DNA from: Akkermansia sp.
GTDB taxonomy: Bacteria > Verrucomicrobiota > Verrucomicrobiia > Verrucomicrobiales > Akkermansiaceae
NCBI GenBank assembly: GCA_017549485.1
Contig: JAFYUT010000086.1
Location: forward strand, 1 to 46,650
Length of the DNA stretch: 46,650 bases
Direction of reading: 5' to 3'
The notes beneath the pieces were generated by a model. The model saw nothing but the letters and a program-made list of their open reading frames with translations. It had not been told where the DNA came from and did not search any database. Position 1 is the stretch's first letter. Each line of letters begins with the position of its first letter. Positions 1-8,148 of the stretch are shown piece by piece. The position numbers were made by a program, and so were the translations under genes.

Positions 1-2
1 AC

Positions 3-557
3 ACCAAGAAGAAAGAATCCAGCCAAAGCACCATCTGTTACTCCGAGGATAATGGTAAAACCTGGCATTATGGCGAGGGGGTGCCCTATCGCTCCTCCGA
101 GTGCCAAGTGGTAGAGCTGCAAGACGGTTCTCTGATGCTTACCTGTCGCAATGAGCAGCGCACCGGTAAGCGTGCCGTTTTTACTACAAAAGACCTCGGT
201 AAAACTTGGCAGGCTCACCCCACGCATCTCCAAGCCTTGCAAGATTGCACTTGCCAAGCCTCGCTTGTGGCGGTAGATTCCCCCAAGTATGGCCGCCTGC
301 TGCTGTACTCTCACCCCGATTCTCCCGTGCGCTTCCGCAATACCATGACGCTGCGTGCCTCCCGAGATGAAGGAAAAACGTGGAACAAAGGCTATGTGTA
401 TGACTCCCGCGAATGTTGGGGCTACTCTTGCATTGCCATGGTGGATGATGAGCACGTGGGTATTATTTACGAGTCCACCCATGTGAGTGAGAATAGTGAT
501 ATGCACGGCATCGGTTTCCTGATTGTGCCTCTTCAAACGGTTATGGAGGAAAACTGA
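3..557 (+). CDS. Exo-alpha-sialidase (GH33-like), C-terminal part; 5' end outside window
   Basis: The reading frame is open from the window edge, so this is the 3' part of a longer gene; the first complete codon is at 3. Three Asp-box motifs of the form S/T-x-D-x-G-x-T-W are visible (SEDNGKTW, TKDLGKTW, SRDEGKTW), the hallmark of the sialidase beta-propeller. Near the end, RFRNTMTLRAS fits the third arginine of the triad that holds the sialic acid carboxylate, and GYSCIAMVDD followed by IIYES fits the region of the catalytic Tyr and its partner Glu. By family knowledge it would release terminal sialic acid from glycoconjugates. The signal peptide and first two arginines lie outside the window, so secretion cannot be judged. 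Together with the beta-galactosidase and GH20 enzyme downstream it suggests host-mucin use. The family call is firm; the exact substrate is not known. Confidence 0.85.
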   Translation, partial: TKKKESSQSTICYSEDNGKTWHYGEGVPYRSSECQVVELQDGSLMLTCRNEQRTGKRAVFTTKDLGKTWQAHPTHLQALQDCTCQASLVAVDSPKYGRLLLYSHPDSPVRFRNTMTLRASRDEGKTWNKGYVYDSRECWGYSCIAMVDDEHVGIIYESTHVSENSDMHGIGFLIVPLQTVMEEN

Positions 558-799
558 CCGAAAATACGTGCGGATATCATGGCATTGACCTTATTTCTTG
601 TTTTTTCTGTGCAAAAAAAACGCTATTTTCACGTCTATACTATATAAATAGCAAAAATAGTTGTCAATATCTAAGTGATATTACTGTCAACATGCTGCAT
701 AACAGGTATGAAGCCCTAGTTTGAGCTTGACGGTAGGGGGGAGTAATATGTTACTCTGTCAGGCAAACATTACGTTTTCAAGTTTATATTAAGTATATC
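558..799. other. Intergenic region upstream of ppdK
   Basis: No gene is seen. It holds an imperfect dyad around 660-692 (AATATC and GATATT arms flanked by TTGTCA and TGTCAA) and a possible -35 TTGACG near 730 followed by a G-rich stretch. A TATATT hexamer lies 9 nt before the ppdK start, but no good -35 is correctly spaced, so the ppdK promoter is not assigned. Confidence 0.4.
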
Positions 800-3508
800 A
801 TGGACAAAATAGTTTATCATTTCGGTGGTGGTACCGCCGACGGCGATGGCAGCATGAAAGCGCTGCTGGGTGGCAAAGGTGCTAATTTGGCAGAAATGGC
901 TCGCATCGGCTTGCCCGTGCCTCCGGGATTCACCATTACCACAGAGGTTTGCACTTATTACTATGAGAATGGCTTGACCTACCCCGCAGAGCTCGATGGC
1001 TTGGTGCGCGAGGGTATTGCCAAGATGGAGGGCCACGTGGGCCGCAAGTTCGGTGATACCACGGCTATGCCCCTGTTGGTTTCCGTACGCTCAGGCGCCC
1101 GTGAATCCATGCCCGGTATGATGGATACCATCCTCAACCTCGGTCTTAACGATGACACCGTAGAGGCTATGGCTGCTGCCACCGGTAATCCCCGCTTTGC
1201 TTGGGACTGCTACCGCCGTTTCGTGCAGATGTACGGTGACGTGGTGATGGGTGTGCAGAAGGATGAGGGTGAGGACCTGGAGCCCTTTGAAAGCGTCATT
1301 CACGCCCTCAAGCACGAGCGCTACGGCAAGGATATCTCCGACTCTGAGCTGACAGCTGACGACAGCCGTGAGCTTGTAAAGCGTTTCAAGACTCTCGTTC
1401 TTGCCCGCAGTGGTCAGAACTTCCCCGCTGATCCCTGGGAGCAGCTCAAGGGTGCTATCGGCGCCGTATTCGGCAGCTGGAACAACGAGCGTGCCATCAC
1501 CTACCGCCAGAAGTACGGCATCCCCAGCGAGTGGGGTACCGCTGTTAACGTACAGAGCATGGTGTTCGGTAACACCTCTGATGAGTCCGGCTCCGGTGTG
1601 GCTTTCACCCGTAACCCCGCCATCGGTGTTAATGAGTTCTACGGTGAGTTCCTCATGAATGCTCAGGGTGAGGACGTGGTAGCCGGTGTGCGTACCCCGG
1701 ACCCTGTTGCTAAGTTGGCCGAGGTCATGCCCAGCGCCTATCAGGAGCTGTGCGAAATCCGCAAGACCCTTGAGAACCACTTCCGCGATATGCAGGATTT
1801 CGAGTTCACCATTCAGGATCGCAAAGTTTATATGCTCCAGACCCGCAACGGTAAGCGTACCGGTATCGCCGCTTTCCGCATTGCCTGTGATATGGAGAAG
1901 GAGGGCCTCATCGACTGGCAGACCGCCGTTAAGCGCATCCCTGCCGATCAGGTAGACCAAGTGCTGGCCCCCGTGTTTGATGCCTCTGCCATCAAGAAAG
2001 TACGCCCCATCGCCAAGGGCCTTAACGCCGGCCCCGGTGCAGCCTCCGGCCGCATCTATCTGAATGCCAACCGCTGCATTGAGGCCACCAAGAAGGGTGA
2101 GCACGTGCTGCTGGTTCGCCTTGAGACCTCTCCCGAAGACCTGCGCGGTATGATTGCCGCTGAGGGTATCTTGACTGCCCGTGGTGGTCTCTCCAGCCAC
2201 GCTGCCCTTGTTGCCCGCCAGATGGGTAAGGTATGCGTATGCGGTGTAAGCGAGCTTGAGATTGATTACCAAAAGCGCACCGTTACCATCGCCGGTGTTA
2301 CCTATCAGGAGGGTGACTACCTCTCCTTGGATGGCACCGCCGGTCTCGTTTATGCCGGTAAGATTGACACCGCTCCCTCTGAGATTATTCAGGTGCTCAT
2401 CAAGAAGACCATGACCCCCGAGCAGAGCCAGTCCTACCGTGACTTCGCTTGCGTGATGGAGTGGTGCCAAAAGGCCACCCGCCTGCAGGTGCGCACCAAT
2501 GCCGACTCCCCCGAGCAGGCTGAGGCTGCCATCGCTTTCGGTGCCAGTGGTATCGGTCTGTGCCGTACGGAGCACATGTTCTTCGGTGGTAACCGTATTG
2601 ATTACATGCGCCGCATGATTCTCTCCGAGCGCTTGAACGAGCGCAAGGAGGCTGTAGAGCGCTTGCTGCCCTTCCAGAAGGGTGACTTCAAGGGCATCTT
2701 CAAGGCTCTTGCCGGTCGTCCTGCCACTATCCGCCTGCTGGATCCCCCCCTGCACGAGTTCTTGCCCCACACCAAGGAGCAGCAGCTTGCCATTGCTCAG
2801 AAGTTCAACATGCCCGTAGAGCTCATCATGCGCCGTGTGCAAGAGTTGCATGAGTTCAACCCCATGCTCGGTCACCGTGGCTGCCGCCTCGGTATCTCCT
2901 ACCCCGAAATTACCGAGATGCAGGCCCGCGCCATCATCGAGGCCGCCATCGAGGTGCAGGAGGAAGAGGGTTTTGAGGTGAAGCCTGAGATTATGGTTCC
3001 CCTCGTATCCTTCAAACGCGAGCTCGACTTGCAGAAGGAAGTTATCGATCGCGTAGCCGAGCAGGTGTTTGCCGAGAAGGGTAAGCGCGTTTCCTACAAG
3101 GTGGGTACCATGATTGAGATTCCCCGTGCTTGTGTCACGGCAGACGAGATTGCTCAAACCGCAGAGTTCTTCTCCTTCGGTACGAACGACCTCACCCAGA
3201 CCGGTCTCGGCATGAGCCGTGATGACTCCGGCTCTTTCCTCAATAACTACCGTGACCTGGAAATCGTGCAGGCTAACGTATTCGCCTCCATCGACCAGAC
3301 CGGCGTCGGCCGCCTTATGAAGATGGCTGTAGAATACGGCCGCTCCTCCCGCCCCGGCATCAAGCTGGGTATCTGCGGTGAGCACGGTGGCGACCCCGCC
3401 TCCGTACGCTTCTGCCACAAGCTCGGCCTCACCTACGTATCTTGCTCTCCCTACCGCGTGCCCACCGCACGCCTCGCTGCCGCTCAGGCCGCCCTCTCCG
3501 AGAACTAA
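800..3508 (+). CDS. ppdK: Pyruvate, phosphate dikinase
   Basis: Cytosolic enzyme interconverting pyruvate + ATP + Pi and PEP + AMP + PPi, at the glycolysis/gluconeogenesis node. The 902-residue length is normal for bacterial PPDK. The N-terminal nucleotide-binding region includes the [10 protein letters not shown] loop. The swivelling phosphohistidine domain carries [16 protein letters not shown] with catalytic His at about residue 467. The C-terminal PEP/pyruvate barrel has [10 protein letters not shown] and [10 protein letters not shown] with the catalytic Cys at about residue 859. The start is the first Met of the long frame and matches the usual N-terminus; no Shine-Dalgarno is visible. 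It stands alone, closed by a strong terminator at 3541. A 775-codon antisense frame is a codon-bias shadow. In anaerobic fermenters the PPi-linked enzyme often works in the ATP-forming direction; that is family knowledge, not visible here. Confidence 0.97.
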   Translation: MDKIVYHFGGGTADGDGSMKALLGGKGANLAEMARIGLPVPPGFTITTEVCTYYYENGLTYPAELDGLVREGIAKMEGHVGRKFGDTTAMPLLVSVRSGARESMPGMMDTILNLGLNDDTVEAMAAATGNPRFAWDCYRRFVQMYGDVVMGVQKDEGEDLEPFESVIHALKHERYGKDISDSELTADDSRELVKRFKTLVLARSGQNFPADPWEQLKGAIGAVFGSWNNERAITYRQKYGIPSEWGTAVNVQSMVFGNTSDESGSGVAFTRNPAIGVNEFYGEFLMNAQGEDVVAGVRTPDPVAKLAEVMPSAYQELCEIRKTLENHFRDMQDFEFTIQDRKVYMLQTRNGKRTGIAAFRIACDMEKEGLIDWQTAVKRIPADQVDQVLAPVFDASAIKKVRPIAKGLNAGPGAASGRIYLNANRCIEATKKGEHVLLVRLETSPEDLRGMIAAEGILTARGGLSSHAALVARQMGKVCVCGVSELEIDYQKRTVTIAGVTYQEGDYLSLDGTAGLVYAGKIDTAPSEIIQVLIKKTMTPEQSQSYRDFACVMEWCQKATRLQVRTNADSPEQAEAAIAFGASGIGLCRTEHMFFGGNRIDYMRRMILSERLNERKEAVERLLPFQKGDFKGIFKALAGRPATIRLLDPPLHEFLPHTKEQQLAIAQKFNMPVELIMRRVQELHEFNPMLGHRGCRLGISYPEITEMQARAIIEAAIEVQEEEGFEVKPEIMVPLVSFKRELDLQKEVIDRVAEQVFAEKGKRVSYKVGTMIEIPRACVTADEIAQTAEFFSFGTNDLTQTGLGMSRDDSGSFLNNYRDLEIVQANVFASIDQTGVGRLMKMAVEYGRSSRPGIKLGICGEHGGDPASVRFCHKLGLTYVSCSPYRVPTARLAAAQAALSEN

Positions 3509-3540
3509 TCATACGTAGCGTACAGCTAAACTCACTTCCG

Positions 3541-3580
3541 CCTCCCCCGCAGCACCGCTGCCGGGGGAGGTTTTGCTTTA
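3541..3580 (+). terminator. Rho-independent terminator of ppdK
   Basis: CCTCCCCC pairs with GGGGGAGG, extended inward by GCAGC/GCTGC with one bulged C, followed by TTTTGCTTT. Confidence 0.85.
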
Positions 3581-3984
3581 AGGGAAAACAGAACTATCCC
3601 ATTAACTCAACCCCGCCAGCCCTCTCAAATGTAGAAAATTCGGGATTTTCGAATTTTCTCATCGTTATAAAAATCAATCAGTTGAGAGAGATTAATGTAT
3701 TTGCATTCTTGCCGCATCTTGTTGGTTCAATTCCCCCCCACCCGGGGCGGGGATTCATCAAATTTGAGAGGAACGAGAAGTATTCTTGAACCCAATAGGG
3801 CATAGGCACAAACCTATTCCCGCAAATTGCGCAGTTATCCAAAATTTTGTTTAACTGAATCCACTTTCAACTCCTCATCTGGCAAAAAAATCTTCGTGTA
3901 GAGATAGATGGTATGAGTCTTGCTCCATAGAGATTAACTCATAATTTTTTAGTTAATCATTAAAGCTGTATTATTATATTGTTA
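3581..3984. other. AT-rich gene-free stretch with nested inverted repeats
   Basis: No convincing gene. Inverted repeats seen: CCTCTCAAAT at 3621-3630 against ATTTGAGAGG at 3762-3771; CCCCGCC at 3611-3617 against GGCGGGG near 3747-3753; and a compact hairpin GAAAATTCG at 3634-3642 with CGAATTTTC at 3650-3658. A further weak ATTAACT/AGTTAAT stem lies around 3930-3956. Composition is clearly more AT-rich than the flanking housekeeping genes. Confidence 0.5.
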
Positions 3985-4013
3985 TTGATTGATAATCCCA
4001 AGCGTGCTATAAT
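3985..4013 (+). promoter_or_regulatory. Sigma70-like promoter of the AlbA_2 gene, leaderless spacing
   Basis: TTGATT (3985-3990), 17-nt spacer, TATAAT (4008-4013), then only 6 nt before the ATG at 4020. Confidence 0.75.
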
Positions 4014-4019
4014 AACCTC

Positions 4020-5987
4020 ATGAGTAAAGGTAGCAATAAGTCTGTTTCTGATATCGTGAAGTCATGGTATCGAGACCGTAATAGGTGGACGGAAGCCACA
4101 TGGACGCTGGAATTCAAAAGTGGTAAAAATGGATTTCCCAAAACACTGTGGGAAACATATAGTGCCTTTGCAAATACATGTGGCGGTATTATTGTTATCG
4201 GGGTAGACAATAACGGCTCCTTGGAGGACATCAAAACAGTGGAAAAATACCGAGAAGATTTCTCCAATATGCTCAGTTCCGGTACCAAGTGTAATACTAT
4301 CTTATGCAGTGAAGAGGATATCGCCATAGTAGAATTGTCAGGTAGAGAAGTATTGGCAATCCGCGTAAAATCTGCTGCCGTGGCTCAAAAATCCGTATAT
4401 CTCGACGGCAATCCCACGAAGTGTTATGTTCGTGTTGGTGAAGGAGACAGACGTTGTACGGCTGAAGAAATAAGCAGAATGCTGCGAGATAAAGATGTAG
4501 TAACCTGTCAATATTCTGCCGATGCTGTTATCATACCCAATAGTGGACCGGAGGATTTAGATCCAGAAACACTCAAACAATACCGAATCGACCTCAGAAG
4601 CAGCCGTAGACAGCATCCGTGGGCTGCATTAGATGATGAGGCGTTGCTCACCAAATTGGGAGCCTATCGCAAAAATCGTAAAACGGGAGAATCTGGTTTA
4701 ACACTTGCCGGTTTGCTAATGTTCGGCAGATCTGAAACCATAAAGGAGCTCCACCCCATTTTTTGTATAGATTATTTCGAGCAAGAAGTCAACGAAAAAA
4801 CAAGTTCGCGAAAGCGCTGGGTTGATCGCATTACAAATGACGGAACTTGGGAAGCCAATCTATATCAATTTTTTCATAAAGTATTACCACGCTTGACCGA
4901 TGATTTAAAGCGCCCGTTCCAATTGGGGGTGGATTTGAAGCGCAAAGATGATTCTACGGCCTATGAAGCAATTCGTGAAGCTTTGGCTAATGCTATTATT
5001 CATGCAGACTACCGATCCCCCGGAGGTGTAAAAATAACCAAATTACCAAGTGGCTTGATATTAGAAAATTCCGGCACTCTGCTGATGAGTAAGGAAGAGG
5101 TGTATGCAGGAGGAAATAGTCTATGCCGTAACAAAAACTTGCAAACTATGTTTAAGCTTGTGGGGATTGTAGAAGAAGCTGGTTCCGGTGTGGATGTTCT
5201 GATGCGGGGCTGGTCAGAAAATTTCCTTTGTTTGCCTCGTGTAGATGTTGATGCGGTTACTTATAAAGTAATCTGGTCATTACCATATCTTGCAATGCTT
5301 CAAAAAAATGTGCTGCTGGCTCAGCAAGAATTTCTGGGATATGAAAAGTATGGTCGCTTAACCACACAAGAAAAGATACTGTTATTAATGATTCCTCATG
5401 ATAGGTTTGTCAGCAATCAGGAATTGAGGGTTTATTTATCAAGCGTTCATGCAGTGGATCTCGGTAAAATATTATCTCATCTGCGTGATGAAGGGTATTT
5501 GCTGAGTAAGGGGCGCAGCAATGCCACAAAGTACCGTTTATCTGACAAATTGTCTGAGAGAATTAAATTTCTGGATAATGCGCCTCTCTCTACTACATGC
5601 GTAGGAAGTAACGTAGGAAGTAACGTAGGAAGTAACGTAGGAAGTAACGTAGGAAGTAACGTAGGAAGTAACGGGCGACCTGAGGCGTACGTGCAAATTG
5701 CAAAAGAGTTGGATTTGCCTGCAGGGCTGATGGAAGAAATAGAGCTGTATAGACAAAGTAGTAAAAACCCGCGGCAACTTACCGATTCATTAATTTTAGA
5801 TATATGTTCCCGCAGACAGGTAACAATGTTGCAGCTGAGTATTTTATTAGATCGTGAAACGGAACCCCTTCGTCGTGACTTCGTTGCACCATTGGTGCGA
5901 CATAAAAAATTACGTTTTACTGAAGAAAGTAAACACAGCTCAGGCCAGTCATATACTACTGCCATGAATGTCGAAAAACCGTCATAG
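4020..5987 (+). CDS. AlbA_2 (Schlafen-like) domain, GHKL-type ATP-binding putative regulator with VGSN repeats
   Basis: The N-terminal third (about residues 20-155) fits the AlbA_2 domain: E-F-K-S-G at the start, then AFANTCGGIIVIGVDNNG, ending in YVRVGEGDRRCTAEEI. A HATPase_c_4-like module follows (about 315-400), with EALANAIIHADY as N-box, ENSG, and a glycine-rich EEAGSGVD end. Winged-helix-like segments lie in the C-terminal part. Between them (residues 528-551) the DNA holds six perfect copies of a 12-bp unit, giving repeated V-G-S-N. The family is annotated as putative transcriptional regulators or ATP-dependent DNA-binding proteins; the target is unknown. The ATG is placed by a near-consensus promoter ending 6 nt upstream. 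The gene lies in an AT-rich patch between conserved genes, suggesting acquisition by transfer. A role in phage defence is possible but unsupported here. Confidence 0.85.
   Translation: MSKGSNKSVSDIVKSWYRDRNRWTEATWTLEFKSGKNGFPKTLWETYSAFANTCGGIIVIGVDNNGSLEDIKTVEKYREDFSNMLSSGTKCNTILCSEEDIAIVELSGREVLAIRVKSAAVAQKSVYLDGNPTKCYVRVGEGDRRCTAEEISRMLRDKDVVTCQYSADAVIIPNSGPEDLDPETLKQYRIDLRSSRRQHPWAALDDEALLTKLGAYRKNRKTGESGLTLAGLLMFGRSETIKELHPIFCIDYFEQEVNEKTSSRKRWVDRITNDGTWEANLYQFFHKVLPRLTDDLKRPFQLGVDLKRKDDSTAYEAIREALANAIIHADYRSPGGVKITKLPSGLILENSGTLLMSKEEVYAGGNSLCRNKNLQTMFKLVGIVEEAGSGVDVLMRGWSENFLCLPRVDVDAVTYKVIWSLPYLAMLQKNVLLAQQEFLGYEKYGRLTTQEKILLLMIPHDRFVSNQELRVYLSSVHAVDLGKILSHLRDEGYLLSKGRSNATKYRLSDKLSERIKFLDNAPLSTTCVGSNVGSNVGSNVGSNVGSNVGSNGRPEAYVQIAKELDLPAGLMEEIELYRQSSKNPRQLTDSLILDICSRRQVTMLQLSILLDRETEPLRRDFVAPLVRHKKLRFTEESKHSSGQSYTTAMNVEKPS
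5601..5672 (+). repeat. Six perfect tandem copies of a 12-bp unit (GTAGGAAGTAAC)
   Basis: In-frame microsatellite encoding V-G-S-N six times within the AlbA_2 gene. All six copies are identical, so copy number is likely to vary between strains. A change of one unit adds or removes four residues without shifting the frame. Confidence 0.95.
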
Positions 5988-6113
5988 CTTTTTCAAAAGA
6001 AGACTGGCTTTTTAATACTCCTTCTCTGTCCCCGTGTGCCAGAATAGGGATATTAAAGCTTTGCTTGATTGCTGCATAGTATCAGCCGGAAAAAGGTGAG
6101 ATTCCAATTTTGA

Positions 6114-6266
6114 GTAATTTTTAGTCTATACGGATTTATCATAGATTTGCGTTTTAAAGAATATTTTCATCTTTTGCACCTGACGGAAATGAAGAAAAAG
6201 GGTATTTTGCTGCGAGATGGTGCTCGAAAAAACGGCAAATGGAAGCTGATGATGCCCGGTGTGTGA
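6114..6266 (+). pseudogene. Remnant of a winged-helix C-terminal tail (AlbA_2-regulator type)
   Basis: An open stretch bounded by stops at 6111 and 6264, read in one frame, ends in MKKKGILLRDGARKNGKW. This closely resembles the last strand-turn-strand of the winged helix that ends many AlbA_2/ATP-binding regulators; the intact homologue at 34310-35911 ends RIERVGANKGGKWRIL. No start codon or upstream domain is present in frame, so it looks like an orphan 3' end left after deletion or recombination. The neighbouring intact AlbA_2 gene ends differently. The call rests on a short motif only. Confidence 0.45.
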
Positions 6267-6309
6267 ATTTATTCCGAAACGAAATTTCGGAATAAATTTC
6301 GGAATAAAT
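6266..6309. repeat. 13-bp inverted plus direct repeat upstream of a lipoprotein promoter
   Basis: ATTTATTCCGAAA at 6267-6279 is the exact reverse complement of TTTCGGAATAAAT at 6285-6297 (14 bp if the outer A-T pair is counted). The same 13-mer recurs directly at 6297-6309. The array ends 24 nt before the -35 box of the next gene, which would suit an operator, but no binding protein is known. Confidence 0.6.
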
Positions 6310-6333
6310 CGGAGGACGGGAATGGCTATTTTC

Positions 6334-6361
6334 TTGACAATGGGTTTGTATACGATATGAT
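6334..6361 (+). promoter_or_regulatory. Near-consensus promoter of lipoprotein gene, leaderless spacing
   Basis: TTGACA (6334-6339), 16-nt spacer, TATGAT (6356-6361), 7 nt to the ATG at 6369. The longer in-frame start at 6357 would lie inside the -10 box and so cannot be on this transcript. Confidence 0.75.
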
Positions 6362-6368
6362 GGTGAGT

Positions 6369-6923
6369 ATGAAATTCTCTCTTATTGCAATGGTGTTCAG
6401 TATGTTGGCTCTCAGTTCCTGCGTGTTTGTGCAGCAGTGGCAGGAGGCAGAGGCGCGAGATGCCCGGTACGCGGAGTATGCTGCAAGCAAACAGGGGGAG
6501 AGTAAGGGCCTGACGGCGTTGAAACAAGCTGCGGCAGCGGCAAGTCGTGCTCAAATTCGCATCGAGTGGTCGATGAATAAAGAGGATACCATCATTCCTA
6601 TGGGGGCAGGTGAGTTGGCCGTGATTCAAGAGATAATGCCGAGGATGAAAGATGTGCCGCCTCTTACTCGTGACGCATGGGATGAGCTTTATGAAGAAGG
6701 GCAGCCGCTCGTATCCTTTATATCTTGCAATTATCTGGAGTTTTTGGATGCAGAGGGCAAGGTGATGGCCGGTAAATTGCTTCTGAATCGTACCATCGGC
6801 GTTTGTGAGCATGCTGATACATATAGCAAGAATCCGGAATACTACGGCATGTTTTACATGTTGCCTGCGGCAGACCTTGCGCGCTTCAAAGAATTGCCGT
6901 CCGTGCTGAAGTCCGCTGAATGA
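6369..6923 (+). CDS. Putative lipoprotein of unknown function
   Basis: A 184-residue product with a short basic start, a hydrophobic core and a clear lipobox LSSC (Cys at about residue 16), so probably lipidated and held in the cell envelope. The next region is Ala/Arg/Glu-rich and probably helical (QQWQEAEARDARYAEYAASK). The remainder is mixed, with no motif I recognise; one pair of cysteines (SFISC and IGVC) is present. The start at 6369 was preferred to 6357 because the promoter's -10 overlaps the earlier Met and places the transcription start at or next to this ATG. No operon partner: the next gene has its own promoter. Lipoprotein status is likely; function unknown. Confidence 0.75.
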   Translation: MKFSLIAMVFSMLALSSCVFVQQWQEAEARDARYAEYAASKQGESKGLTALKQAAAAASRAQIRIEWSMNKEDTIIPMGAGELAVIQEIMPRMKDVPPLTRDAWDELYEEGQPLVSFISCNYLEFLDAEGKVMAGKLLLNRTIGVCEHADTYSKNPEYYGMFYMLPAADLARFKELPSVLKSAE

Positions 6924-6961
6924 TTTTGCAGTGTGCGCATTCGGATAGCATTATAAAAAGC

Positions 6962-6989
6962 TTGAAAAATTTATTTAAGTTGTTATAAT
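6962..6989 (+). promoter_or_regulatory. Promoter of DUF3472 gene, leaderless spacing
   Basis: TTGAAA (6962-6967), 16-nt spacer, TATAAT (6984-6989), 9 nt to ATG 6999. Confidence 0.75.
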
Positions 6990-6998
6990 GCGCCACGT

Positions 6999-7946
6999 AT
7001 GAAAGCCATAACAAGCATATTGGCCGGAGTGGTAACCATGGTGGCTGCGGTGGCACCGCAGGCACAGGCAGACCGCTATTCAGATTATTGGGCACCGGAG
7101 AATATGGCAAAGCGCCAGTGTACCTCCGTGCATTTGCAATTCCAGCCCGCAATACCGCAGCACACGGCAGCCTACCAGGAGATGGTGGTAGAGAAGAGTG
7201 CACAGGGAACCTATTTTGCTGCTAACAATTTCGGTTGCGGTTATATCGGTGTGCAAGAGCTGTGCGAGAAGACCGAGGACGGCACCCGCTATGTGCGCAA
7301 GGCAATTTTCTCTATTTGGGATGCCAAAGATAGTGGCGACAACCCCCACGCAGCCCCTGAGGAGGAGCGTGCTAAGCTGATTCAGAAAGGCCGTTTGGTG
7401 ACAACCCGCCGTTTCGGTGGTGAGGGCACGGGCGGTAACTCCATGCGCGTGTTTGATTGGAAAGAGGGTGATGTGATTCGCACCCTTGTGATTGAGCGCC
7501 CCGATGGTGAGGATTTTCGCCAGATTGCCGGCTACATTTGGGATCCTGAGACACAGCAGTGGGAGCTGCTGAGCTGCTGGCGCATTCAGGCCTTGAGCCG
7601 TGGCTTGGGTGGTGGCTGTGGCTTCGTGGAGGATTTCTGCCGCAACGTGGAGTCCAAAAAGCATGAACGTCGTGCTACGTTCGGTCCCGCATGGCGTTGG
7701 GACGGTAAGCAGTGGTCTCAGGCCAATGAGTTCCGTTTCACCAAGGATGGCAACCCCAATATGGAGATTAACTGCCGCCTGAACCCGCAGCTGGGCTATT
7801 ACTCCCTTGCTACGGGCGGAGACATTAAGCCCGAGGCCGATTTCCCTGTATGGGAGGTGAAAAAGCTTGATAAACTTGCTAAGCCCGAGCAACCCGGTGA
7901 GGATGTGATGAAGCTTATCAATGCCCCCAAGCTGGAGCAGAAGTAA
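6999..7946 (+). CDS. Secreted DUF3472 domain protein
   Basis: The 315-residue product starts with an N-terminal signal peptide (hydrophobic stretch ending APQAQA, probable cleavage before DRYSDY). The body matches DUF3472 as I remember it: GTYFAANNFGCGYIGVQEL, a following FSIWD, then TRRFGGEGTGG with the conserved Arg-Arg and glycines, and EDF later with RRATFGPAWRWDGKQW. Typical DUF3472 proteins are secreted and often sit near carbohydrate-active enzymes, which fits this locus, but no biochemical role is established to my knowledge. Several cysteines are present (for example GFGCGY-like and GGGCGF), so disulfides are possible. The start is fixed by the promoter 9 nt upstream; a hairpin terminator follows. 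The family call is good; any sugar-binding role is inference. Confidence 0.85.
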   Translation: MKAITSILAGVVTMVAAVAPQAQADRYSDYWAPENMAKRQCTSVHLQFQPAIPQHTAAYQEMVVEKSAQGTYFAANNFGCGYIGVQELCEKTEDGTRYVRKAIFSIWDAKDSGDNPHAAPEEERAKLIQKGRLVTTRRFGGEGTGGNSMRVFDWKEGDVIRTLVIERPDGEDFRQIAGYIWDPETQQWELLSCWRIQALSRGLGGGCGFVEDFCRNVESKKHERRATFGPAWRWDGKQWSQANEFRFTKDGNPNMEINCRLNPQLGYYSLATGGDIKPEADFPVWEVKKLDKLAKPEQPGEDVMKLINAPKLEQK

Positions 7947-7969
7947 AAACGCTTTTACAGTTTAAATAT

Positions 7970-8005
7970 CACCCCGAGCAGTATGCCTGCCCGGGGTGTT
8001 TGCTT
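7970..8005 (+). terminator. Rho-independent terminator of DUF3472 gene
   Basis: CACCCCG/CGGGGTG stem with an inner GCAG/CTGC helix, followed by a short T-rich run (TTTGCTT). Confidence 0.65.
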
Positions 8006-8111
8006 GCAGGAGGGCGGCTGTGGCAGGGTTAGAACATGGTAGAGGCGGGGAAAGATGCGGCATTAATGCATAAATTTAAGATAGAGTAGGCTTCAATTTT
8101 GTATTTCGGGC

Positions 8112-8139
8112 TTGCACTGTGGGATGAGAATGGTATAAT
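8112..8139 (+). promoter_or_regulatory. Promoter of sugar porter gene, leaderless spacing
   Basis: TTGCAC (8112-8117), 16-nt spacer, TATAAT (8134-8139), 9 nt to ATG 8149. Confidence 0.75.
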
Positions 8140-8148
8140 GTAACCGTT

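Noticed and set aside
1091..3418. 775-codon open frame antisense to ppdK
   Set aside because: It mirrors the codon bias of ppdK, its translation is low-complexity (Gly/Leu/His-rich) with no domain, and ppdK is certain.
3715..3745. GGTTCAATTCC-like stretch resembling a tRNA or tmRNA T arm
   Set aside because: The T-stem does not pair and no cloverleaf can be drawn; probably chance.
3442..3789. 115-codon frame overlapping the end of ppdK
   Set aside because: It runs through the ppdK terminator in another frame and has no recognisable protein features.
5601..5672. Tandem repeat considered as a CRISPR array
   Set aside because: Units are 12 bp with no spacers and lie in frame within a gene.
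6126..6812. 228-codon minus-strand frame opposite the lipoprotein at 6369
   Set aside because: His/Leu-rich translation without signal or domain; the plus-strand gene has a lipobox and a promoter.
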